Shown: in pieces, positions 11,555-21,287 of the stretch
Numbering within the stretch: the first letter of the stretch is position 1
How the letters are laid out: every line of letters begins with the position of its first letter
From: Medicago truncatula
Taxonomy: Eukaryota; Streptophyta; Magnoliopsida; Fabales; Fabaceae
NCBI RefSeq assembly: GCF_003473485.1
Contig: NC_053046.1
Location: 43,609,832-43,673,831 of the forward strand
Direction: 5' to 3'
DNA length: 64,000 bases
Notes under the pieces: model-generated
Database searches by the model: none
Told to the model about the DNA's origin: nothing
Seen by the model: only the letters and a program-made list of their open reading frames with translations
Program-made: the position numbers and the translations under genes

Positions 11555-13300
11555 AATACACCTTAATATATTTTAACAAAAATAAATATTTTTATGATAT
11601 CTACTATAATGCCCGAGACTAGAGAGGGCGAGGAGTGGTCGCCGGTGCACAATGCATAACAATGGGCGGAGCTTTTAGACGAACCGAATCACATCGGAAT
11701 AAGAGGATCCTGAGACCGTGTAGGTATGTGAACACATGGTTGAAGGAGGACTTATAAGAATTGTTTGGTACTACCTTTATCAACAATATGCATATTCTTT
11801 TCCGTAGCCCGTTACATAAGAACTTCATAGTTAAGGGTGCTTGACTTAAAGCAATTTTGGAATGGATGGTCTAGAAAGTTTCTCAAAAAATGTGTGAGTT
11901 ATTTGGGACAAAGCACGCTGAAATTGTTAAGTAGAACATCGAAACTGGGTTTCAAACCCCAAGTCTTTTCCTTGTGTGCGTGATGTTTCATTGACTCTTA
12001 TTATTTTGTCTATCAACCAAAAAATAATTATATTTTGACATTATGGTGATATCTTATGAATTATATAACAAAGTTTTCTATGGTTCGGGTCGACTTTTTG
12101 TTTGATGGGACGGTCCTAATTTTTTCCCCTTAAAAACCAAATAAAACAATTCTTTTAGCATCAATCAAATTTTTTATTTAAATAGAAATTTATGAATAAA
12201 AAGAAAAATATTAATAAATTTTTTGTGGTTCTTAAAATAAATAAAAAGTTAATTTGTTGTGAAATAGTGTATCAAAATGCGTAGAAATCATGCATAAATT
12301 ATAATTATTAAAAATATTTGTTAAAACCCCTATGAATTGACGTTAGGGTGGTGATTTTTCCTTTTAAGGTACTTTTCCTAATTGAAAACAACATGTGAAT
12401 TGAGAGCAATCGTCAAAAATAAACTGATAAATCAAAATTCACGACGTTTCATACACGTTCTTAATTCAACATATACTTGCTCATAATTGCAATATGAGCA
12501 TTTGACAAGCCAATTTTTGTACAAAGTAGAATCCTAATAGGCATAATCATATATCTCTTGGGAGAAACCAATGAAAAAAAATTAACAATATGTTCATCCA
12601 ATTGGAAGAATACTTTCGTTATGGAATTGTCACATCTCTCAATTGTAACACCAATCTCATCGATGGTATTTAAGTTAAGCCAAGCTAGTTCTCCGTCTTC
12701 TTTTTTTCTTAACAATATATTGCCCTTATTTCTTCCCCACTTTTTTTCTTATTCAATAAAGTTGGAAGGAATGACCTTAAATTCATTAGTAGAAAGAACA
12801 TATACAAAGAGTGTCATAATGTAGTAGCATAACCTAACGTTTTAAAACCAGAATCACCATGTGGAAATGGTAGTAAGTCACCTTCAATCTTTGAAAATAG
12901 ATTTGTTCAGTCTAATTTGACTCTATTCTTAAATTTCTAAATTAAATAGACAAAATATGTTAAAATTAGATGGAACAACACTAAACCAAAACTTGGTAGT
13001 AAGTGTCCTTAGGACATTGTTTAATCATTCAAAAGTAATAATTTTTACATTTCAAAATTTGTAATTATGACTTTGACATGTGTTTGACTTTATTTTCCAG
13101 ATATTTTTTTTTTTATGTTCCTTAATTAAATAATGTCCTTGGAGCACTTTGTTAGCATCATAAATAAAGATCCATCATTAACATTATTTCAAATACATTT
13201 GATTTAATCAACAAAATCCATTAATAAAATCATGAACAGTAAAATTAAAATTACCAACAAAAAAAAATTGATAAGATGATTTTTTTTTTTTATTGTGTTA
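11555..13300. other. intergenic; possible old SINE remnant near 11900-12025
   Basis: Near 11955 there is a tRNA B-box-like GGGTTTCAAACCCC, followed by TTGTCTATCAACCAAAAAATA. That resembles the 3' end of the better SINE copy at 30749. On the minus strand, 12461-12820 has a weakly protein-like reading (about 84 codons) that I could not assign; it may be a fragment of an F-box-associated domain. Otherwise AT-rich DNA. Confidence 0.3.
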
Positions 13301-13392
13301 ATGATTGAAGCAGCACACAAATAGATTCATAGATTTAGAAGAAGAAATGATTGAAGCAGCACACAAATAGATTCATAGATTTAGAAGAAGAA
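13301..13392. repeat. 46-bp tandem duplication, two copies
   Basis: The unit begins ATGATTGAAGCAGCACACAA. Copies at 13301-13346 and 13347-13392 are identical. The unit resembles motifs that recur inside the foldback arm (GAAGCAGCACCTAAATAG near 13701), so it probably belongs to that repeat family. Confidence 0.85.
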
Positions 13393-14119
13393 AAATGAAT
13401 CAATTAAAAAAGTTCAAAATAAAAAACACACACATAAGTGAAAAGTGCTCAAACAAAATTACGAACTTCAAAAAAACAGAAAATCATTTCACACAAATTC
13501 TATTAGCAAAATCATTCAAACTAACAAATTGATCACAAACTCATAAACACAAACACTAAAAGAAAATCAAAAATCAATATTCCGTTAATAATTGAAGTAA
13601 CACCTAAGTGAATTAAGAAAAAAAAATGAATCAAGTATTTGAATCAAATCGAATAGAAGAGAAAAATAAAAAATAAAAAATATCATTATTCCACTAAAAA
13701 TAGAAGCAGCACCTAAATAGTTCATAGATTTAGCAAATAAAATAAAATTATTGATCAAATCAAATTGAAATTGAATTAAGGGTTTGAGTTTAATCTAAGA
13801 TTCAAAGAAAAAAAATACACTGATCTTTTTTTGGGTGAGATTTATACAAAAACTACGATGAGAATAATTATTATATAATTGAATGTAAATAATATAATAA
13901 TATTTTGGTCAAAAAATGATGAATATAAAGTTTTTATTATTTTTCTTTTGTCAAAAGAAATTTATTGTTATTTATGGTGGTTTTAACAAAATAATATTAC
14001 TTCCTAAAAAACAATATCGTCGTTTTTTGATCAAATAAAATTATATTATGATGATAAATAATGTCATGATGATAAATATCAATAAGTTTCAGTGGCAATA
14101 TATTGAAAGTAGGTAGTGT

Positions 14120-14227
14120 TTATTGATCATCATCACCAGTAATGGGTTCCTCTGAGTCTAAGACACTGAGTGTGACTTTGATTTTCACAATATATGTGGC
14201 AATGTCGTTGTTCTCTTCCTCCGCCAT
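14120..14227 (-). CDS. small open frame in the left foldback arm (35 aa), doubtful gene
   Basis: On the minus strand an ATG opens a 35-residue frame starting MAEEENNDIATYIVKIKVTL and ending in DDDQ. The mirror position on the right arm (15923-16000, plus strand) has a 25-residue version starting MAEEENNDIVTYVVQIKVTL. The first 20 codons are conserved between arms, with changes mainly toward similar residues. It may be a captured first exon or a coincidence of repeat conservation. The product is not recognised. Confidence 0.3.
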   Translation of the reverse strand: MAEEENNDIATYIVKIKVTLSVLDSEEPITGDDDQ

Positions 14228-15922
14228 TGAAATTTCTAATGTAGGGAAGAGTTTTTGTTAGTGACTTGATTAATTGTATAGAAGATGAAAATGGCGAGGT
14301 GAATGAATCCTAGCAAGCTATTGTGCATGCAATGCATTTGAGTTCCTAAGACACTTAATTTGGGGACAATTGTTTGTACTAAATTAATTTTTCTTGTTTT
14401 TTTAAGAAGAAAAAAACTATATTCATTCAAATTGTAAATTGACAGAGTACATCATTCAACATTACTTAGAACCTAAAATAAATCTGACAACAAATTCACT
14501 GCATCCAAGTTAATAGCATATAAATGCCTACAAATATTACAATAAAACTAAAGATGGCGGGAATATTCATGGCTCCGGATCTGCAACGTTGACGTTTAGA
14601 TCATTGATTAAATAATTAATCTTTAGTAGGAATCAAATGAACACATGAACAAGATGGAATATCAAACAACGACGTACAAGCACCGAACAATACAGCACCG
14701 CACTCAAACGATGAAATTACAAAGAAAAAACCTAGATCTATATAAATCACTTTTTTTAATTGAAAAAGAGAGAAAAATATGAAGAGAGGTGATTTCGAGT
14801 CAAAATTGATTGAAAACCACCCCTCAATAAAAAAAATTGAAGACAAAACCTATTGAAAAAATTAGGGCAACTTGTTGTACAATAAAAAAAATGAAAGAAA
14901 AAACATACTGAAAAATTTAAGGTCAACTTGTTGGAGAGGGATAAGTTATAGAGAGAAAGAGAACCATGATTTTGTTAGTAGCCATTAAATAGTTTATTTT
15001 TCTTAAAAAAATTTAATTAATGTTTCCATTAAAAATTATTGAATAGAGAATAGAGATTCCTAAGATGTTTATTGAGTCTTTCTTAAGAATCTTTATTCAA
15101 TAATTTTTAATGAAAACATCAATTATTTTTTTTAAGAAAAATAAACTATTTAATGGCTACTAACAAAATAAGAGTTCTCTTTCTCTCTAACTTCTCCCTC
15201 TCCAACAAGTTACCCTTAACTTTTTTAGTGTGCTTTTTGTTCCATTTTTTTTTATTGTCCAACAAGTTGACCCAAGTTTTTTCAATAGGTTTTTTCTTCC
15301 ATTTTTTTTATTGAGGGGGTGGTTTTCAATCAATTTTGATTCAAAATCACCTCTCTTTATATTTTTCTCTCTATTTCAATCTAAAAAAGTGAATTTCATA
15401 TAGATTTAGGTTTTTTCTTTGTGATTTCTTTGTCTGAGTGCGGTGATGTATTGTTCGGTGCCTGTACGTCGTTGTTTGATATTCCGTCTTGTTCCTGTAT
15501 TCATTTGATTCTTATTGAAGATCAATTATTCAATCAATGATCCGAACGTCAACGTTGCAGATCCGAAGCCATGAATATTTCGGTCATCTTTAATTTTATT
15601 GTATTATTTGTAGGCATTTGTATGTTATTAACTTGGATGTTGCAAGTTTGTTGTCAGATTTATTTTAGGTTCTAAACAATGTTGAATGATGTACTAGTCA
15701 ATTTGCAATTTGAATGAATATAGTTTTGTTTTTTCTTCTTAAAAAAACAAGAAAAATTAATTTAGTACAAACAATTGTCCCCAAATTATTAGACTCTTAG
15801 GAACTCAAATGCAATGCATACATGCACAATAGCTTGCTAGGATTCATTCACCTCGTCATTTTCATCTTCCATACAATTAATCAAATCACTGACATAAACT
15901 CTTCACTGCATTTGAAATTTCA

Positions 15923-16000
15923 ATGGCGGAGGAAGAGAACAACGACATTGTCACATATGTTGTGCAAATCAAAGTCACCCTCATTGTCCCAGACCTATAG
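15923..16000 (+). CDS. small open frame in the right foldback arm (25 aa), doubtful gene
   Basis: Mirror copy of the frame at 14120-14227. It ends earlier, after IVPDL, and is followed by a (GAT)n-like run. See the left-arm entry. Confidence 0.25.
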   Translation: MAEEENNDIVTYVVQIKVTLIVPDL

Positions 16001-16999
16001 AGAAACCCATTCCTGATGATGATGATGATGATCGAGAAACACTACCTACTTTCAATCAATTGTTTCTGAAACTTATTGTTATTTAACATCATAATACAAT
16101 TTTATTTGACCAAAAAGCGATATTATTTTTTAGGGAAGTCATATTATTTTGTTAAAACCACCATAAACAACAATAAAAAAAAATTGACAAAAGAAAAATA
16201 AAAATAAAAACTATTATATTCATCATTTTTTGACCAAAATATTATTATATAATTTACATTCAATTACATAATAATTATTCTCATAATAGTTTTTATATAA
16301 ATCACACCCAAAAAAATATATTAGTGTATTTTCTTTTCTTTGAATCTTAGATTCAATAAAAAAAAATTATAGTAGAGGAACCTTTGATAATCTCCTGTTG
16401 TTGATTTTGCTTCAAGGTAGTTCAACTCAAACCCTTGATTGAATTCAATTCAATTTCAATTTGATTTGATTAATAGTTTTATTTTATTTGCTAAATCTAT
16501 GAATTGTTTAGGTGTTGCTTTCAATTATATATTAATAGAATAATTAAAATAATATTTATTTATTTATCTTCTCTTCAATTCAATTTGATTCAAATAATTG
16601 ATTTTTTTTTCTTCATTCACTTAGGTGTTACTTCAATATTGAAGGGAATAATGATTTTTGATTTTTTTTTTTTTTTTACTGTTAGTTTTGATGATTTTGT
16701 CAATTTGTTAGTTTGAATTATTTTTCTGAAAAAATTTGTGTGAAATAATTATATATTATGACAAAAACAAAAGAAAAGAATTATTTAGTTTGAATTATTT
16801 TTCTGAAGAAATGGTGTGTGGATGTTGGTTGTTGTTTAGGTTTCATTGTTGATTGAATTTGGGAAAAATCGTACAATCAATATGAGTTGGTGTTAATGTT
16901 TAATGTTTGCGAGTATAAATATTAAAAAAGATCAAATGAATTTACAAAACAAGATTAAATATTATATATTAAGAGATAGAAAATGATTTACCTCCAATA

Positions 17000-17600
17000 T
17001 CAGATCATTGTGAATAATCGTTCTCGTCCATTGCGAAGTAAAGCTCTTCAAAACGCTAAAAAAATCATCAAAGAGTCGCAAAAATTAAATTAGATTACTT
17101 TGATTGTTAGAAGATCTAAAATTTAGGCAAATAGTAAATCTATAAAATTGAATCCTGTGAAACTTGCTATAAAAATTAGATCAAGATGGATTTATCAACC
17201 TCTATTATAAAAAGCGGATGGCGCGGCTGAAACGCCTACATCATGCCCAGTTGTGTTGGTGTGGTACGAAAGGGGAAAGTGGCCGGTACAACGCGGTGTC
17301 AATTTGGGCAAAGGTGGTCGCCGCAACCTTGTAGTTAAAAAAATGAGAAAAAATAGGTGTATGATACAAATAGAAGAAGCAGAGAGAGGATCGATAGTAG
17401 ATAGGATGAAAGAGAGAAGAAAACAATGGAGGTGTCAAGGATTGATATGATAAATGATGCAGAGAAATAAGCGAACAATGGAAGAGAGAATGATGAAGAA
17501 AGATGTGGTGCGGCAGCAATGTATTTATTTAGGGTTACAGAAATAACTTAGGCTATTTAGGCCTACTGTATGGGCTTAGGTTAACCGTAGTCCAAAAAAA
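17000..17600 (-). promoter_or_regulatory. promoter-like motif cluster with possible 5' transcript region (minus strand)
   Basis: Read on the minus strand, this has a site II-like AAGCCCA (17571-17577), AGGCCT, a telo-box AACCCTAA (17529-17536) and an AATAAATAC TATA-like element in that order. A C/T-rich 5'UTR-like stretch (17240-17520) follows. Farther down is an exon-like block (about 17000-17057) with a TTTTTTTAG acceptor and GTAAAT donor. Telo-box plus site II is typical of plant translation-related and growth genes. No start codon or recognisable protein follows before the foldback. It may be a gene decapitated or displaced by repeat insertions. Confidence 0.3.
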
Positions 17601-18896
17601 AGTAAGTTGTATAGTGGAAATTTTGTGATATACCCCTACATATGTACTTTCACCCGCACAATTAAAAATAAAAATTTAAAAAAATCCAATTTTACTCTTT
17701 TTCAATTTAACTTTATATACATTGATTTTTCACCATCACTTTCAACATTTTCTAATCCATTAAGAATTCACTCTCACATAACATTAAGATATTTATTTCC
17801 ACTAAAACCACTTAAAACATTTTTTATGTGTATATTTTTCCCTCGAAAATGTCTATAAAATATTTCTTGATTTGAATAAATTTTTGAAATACTCGTATTT
17901 ATATTTCTGGAAGTCTTGTATAAAACATTTCAGGATTTTTTACAAATTTCAAAAAACACCTTGAAATCTTAACATTTGTAAGTAGGGGCCAATAACACTA
18001 GTGGAAAATGTTGATTTGCAAGTGTGAAGTAAGAGGATCCATAATCTATTACCTTAAGGTTTTGAATCAGAGTGTGATGTCTCTCTCATAAGTGTGGTTG
18101 TTCTAGCATCGATGTGGACGGTCCACCAAAGCTCCCCTCGTAACCCAACAGAAAACACATCAGCATCCATTTTTCAAATATCATGACTAACAATGTGTAA
18201 ATAAGTTTTGAAAAATATTGGTTGAAAACCAAGCATCGTATGAATACATAGAAAATATAACACTTTTTACCTCTTCCATATAAACGAACATGAAGAGTTG
18301 GTTTAGCATAATAGTACCAATAGAAGGAATAATGAGTAGTTGTAAACTCTTAAGATTGATCATTAGATTGAAAGAGACGCATGGAGAAAGAATTTCCCTT
18401 TTCACGATACTAGCTTGTGTACACCAAGTGTTGTTCCCCATATTTTTGGTACTAAAACATCTTTTCTTGAGATAATATCTTGATATAAGCATAAGTTTTT
18501 TTTTTTTTGACAAAATAAGCATAAGTTTATCAAGTCAACAAATTCACATTTTTAATACATATTTGAAATCACCCACTTGGGTTGGATGGGATTTTACTAA
18601 AACTCGAAAGTTTAGCTTTTACAAAATCCATGATGGTTTAATGTAATTTTGTTAAACACACTTTAAATCCAAATATGGAATTAATTAAATATAGATTTTT
18701 TTTTTTTACTTGAGAAAGTAACTTTATCATAATTTTTTTAGGGAACCATTCATCATTATTCATCAAAATGATAAAAGTATTTTGAGGTTAATTAATATAT
18801 ACGATCGATAGAAAAAAGTATAAAAGTTTTTTGAGGTTAATTAATATGTACGATGGATAGAAAAAATATCAAATGTCCAAGTCTTAACTTATAAAA
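17601..18896. other. intergenic, nothing recognised
   Basis: AT-rich. A minus-strand frame of 111 codons at 18187-18522 has no family resemblance and low-complexity composition; I do not support it as a gene. Two near-identical phrases (TTTTGAGGTTAATTAATATG) occur around 18780 and 18830. Confidence 0.4.
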
Positions 18897-18980
18897 ATGT
18901 CGAAATTGTTAGATCGGATGTTATGACGGGGATTCGAACCCCGACATCTCCATTTTATGTGTATAAATTTACAAAAAAAA
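18897..18980 (+). repeat. truncated tRNA-derived SINE copy
   Basis: Similar to the middle of the SINE at 30749-30891: TGTCGAAATTGTTAG, then a B-box GGGATTCGAACCCC and CATCTCCA, ending near an A-run at about 18972. The A-box part is missing, so it is 5' truncated. Confidence 0.6.
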
Positions 18981-18995
18981 GTATCAAATGATTTA

Positions 18996-20001
18996 GAGTT
19001 TTTCTATTCACACCCTATATATTTCTGGTTACACACAATTTTTTTAAAAAGTTTTTTATAATACCAAAATTGTACTTTTATATAAAAAAAATTAAAATCT
19101 TAATTTCATTCATTGTCACACTAAAATTTCACTCTCTTTCACCCATCAACGATCAAACAATCATGATGTTCAATTAATCTCTATGGAAGATTAAAGAGTG
19201 AATCAAAACATCTTTCATTCATACTCGATTGCATATAAATAAGTGAATTTTTTCTTCTTTTTCAATAATGTTGGTTTCAATTTTGTTCTTCTTGTTCAAC
19301 TGTATTGTACGACAGTTTCAGTTTTAAATTGTTGAGTTTAACTTAAATTCAGTTTAAGTAGGTTCATGTAAACTTAGTTTACATAACCTACTTAAATTGA
19401 GTTTAAGTATGTACACTTAAACACAGTTTACATGACCTACTTAAACTAAGTTTACATGTACATACTTAAACTGATATTACGTATAATCATTGAACAAGGT
19501 TGAACTTTTAGATGTACACTTAAACTCAGTTTACATAACCTACTTAAACTTAGTTTACATGACCTACTTAAACTCCGTTTAAGTACATATTTAAACTAAG
19601 TTTACATGAGCTACTTAAATTAAGTTTACATGATCTACTTAAACTGAGTTTAAGTATGTACGTACACTTAAACTTAGTTTACATGACCTACTTAAAATAA
19701 ATTTACATGTACATACTTAAATTGAGATTACGTAGAATCATTGAACAAGGTTGAACTTTTAAATGTACACTTAAACTCGGTTTACACTAACTACTTAAAC
19801 TGAGTTTAAGTATGTACACTTAAACTTAGTTTACATGACCTACTGAAACTAAGTTTACATGAACTACTTAAACTGAAGAGGAATTTTAGGGTGTAACCAA
19901 GAAAAAATGAAGATGCTTTTTGAAAATTAAATTTTATGGAAGGATAATTCTGTCATTTTGGGGTGCAACCAGGATTAAACAGAGTGTAATTAGAAAAACT
20001 C
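18996..20001. mobile_element. Mutator-type non-autonomous element, 1,006 bp, with internal minisatellite
   Basis: Ends are GAGTTTTTCTATTCACACCC on the left and GAGTTTTTCTAATTACACTC read inward from the right. Similarity extends about 40 bp. A perfect 9-bp target duplication AATGATTTA flanks it (18987-18995 and 20002-20010). No transposase frame is present. More than half of the interior is a tandem array (19320-19875). Terminal structure and duplication size point to the Mutator superfamily. Confidence 0.88.
19320..19875. repeat. minisatellite of palindromic units with a ~251-bp higher-order period
   Basis: Many copies of a roughly 20-25 bp unit built from ACTTAAACT(C/G/A)AGTTTACATG and CTTAAACTGAGTTTAAG. 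The second is itself a palindrome. A landmark block (ATTACGTA followed by ATCATTGAACAAGGTTGAAC) recurs at 19476 and 19727, giving a higher-order period of 251 bp. The array is confined to the interior of the 18996-20001 element. Confidence 0.85.
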
Positions 20002-20325
20002 AATGATTTATTGTCAATTATTTAATAAGTTTTTTTTTGGAAAATTATTTAATAAGTTAAAAACACATAATTAAAATGAGTTTAATTAAGTCTCTAAAAA
20101 AAAACATATATTTTGTTAGTTTATTTAACACATGCTTCAGATATGCATTGCAGTGTCAATAAATTAAAAAATTAATTTTTTTTTTTTACATAGTATATAA
20201 ATTAAAGTCATATTTCTTTAAAAAAAAAATTAAACTCGTGTTTGTTTACGAAAAAATTAATAAAGGTTGATAGAATACGACGACGTTTAACAAGGTAGGA
20301 ACCATTCTGTGAAAGCTTTCACGAC

Positions 20326-21128
20326 GAGTAAATAGTCAATTTTCTCTCTGAAATTGTAAGTTTCATCAATTACCCCCTGAAATTTCACAACGTTAGTCAA
20401 TTTACCCCTCCGTCAAATTTTTCTGTTAGTGAACATGACGTTTTGCAAATACCCCCCTGAAGTTTTGCACTTATGTGCAAAATGCCCCCCAAACTTAAAA
20501 ATTTATATTATTTTTTCTTAAAAACAAATAATTAATAGTTAAATATTAAAGCTAACTATTAATTTTGAAGTTTGGAAAAACTACATACATATATACATCA
20601 AAATAGGGAAAAATGTGTATTGTTAAAGTGACAATAATGGTTATTTCTAATAGACAAATTATTATTTTTAGAGGTTTATAAACAAATTAATAATCAGATT
20701 TAAATTTATATTTTCTCCTTCACCATCTTAGTCTTTTAACTCCTATTTAAATTTATATTTTCTCCTTCACCATCTTAGTCTTTTAACTCCTTCAACAATT
20801 TGCTCAAACCATTTAAACTACACAACGCCCAATATTAATCCACAAATCATCCCATTATTGTCACTTTAAAAAATACATATTTTCCCCATTTTGGAGCCTA
20901 TTTTGATGTATATATGTATGTAGTTTTTCCAAACTTCAAAATTAATAGTTAGTTTTAATATTTATTTATTAATTGTTTGTTTTTAAGAAAAAAATAATAT
21001 AAATTTTTAAGTTTGGGGAGCATTTTGCACATAAGTGCAAAATTTCAAAGGTATTTGCAAAACGTCATGTTCACTAACAGAAAAATTTGACGGAGGGGTA
21101 AATTGACTAACGTTTTGATTATCTACTC
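20326..21128. mobile_element. Mutator-type foldback MITE, 803 bp, upstream of ENO3
   Basis: Termini are GAGTAAATAGTCAA on the left and GAGTAGATAATCAA read inward from the right. The arms stay complementary for about 300 bp; for example AACGTCATGTTCACTAACAG near 21061 matches the left arm near 20440. A perfect 10-bp duplication CTTTCACGAC flanks it (20316-20325 and 21129-21138). The spacer holds a 47-bp tandem duplication (20698-20791). The right end is about 150 bp upstream of the ENO3 ATG, so the core promoter or 5'UTR of ENO3 lies next to or inside it. Confidence 0.85.
20698..20791. repeat. 47-bp tandem duplication
   Basis: The unit begins ATTTAAATTTATATTTTCTC. Copies at 20698-20744 and 20745-20791 are identical. 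It lies inside the spacer of the foldback MITE. Confidence 0.9.
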
Positions 21129-21287
21129 CTTTCACGACTGAACTGAATCTCAGTTTCTCAGTCTTAAAAGAAGAAGAAGCAATAGCAACAAACTAGTTGT
21201 AACAAACCTTGAACTCATTTACTTCATCACCACTCTTATCTCCGAGCGCGTGAAGAAGACGAATACACCGAAGAATCGATCGTAGAA

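Larger units (their letters stand above)
13480..16750. repeat. large foldback inverted repeat, about 3.3 kb, with a very short loop
   Basis: The left arm (about 13480-15062) and right arm (about 15090-16750) are reverse complements centred at about 15075, at roughly 85-90% identity in the better stretches. Paired landmarks: TCCGCCATTGAAATTTC at 14220 with its complement ending at 15930; GCAACGTTGACGTT near 14584 with AACGTCAACGTTGC near 15545; CATTAAAAATTATTGAAT near 15028 with its complement near 15091. The loop is only about 30 bp. Transcription through it would give a long hairpin RNA. It could be a foldback transposon or two head-to-head copies of one element; no clear target duplication was found. 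Confidence 0.85.

Noticed and set aside
12461-12820. Possible F-box-associated-domain fragment on the minus strand
   Set aside because: A few residues (VYVLSTNEFKVIPSNF) are suggestive, but stops interrupt it, the family signature is too weak and no F-box lies nearby.
17241-17519. 92-codon minus-strand frame starting at a TTG codon
   Set aside because: It has no ATG start and its His/Ser/Leu-rich reading is what C/T-rich leader DNA gives. It is better seen as an untranslated stretch.
18187-18522. 111-codon minus-strand frame
   Set aside because: No family resemblance, low-complexity Lys/Leu/Ile composition and no leader or splice context.
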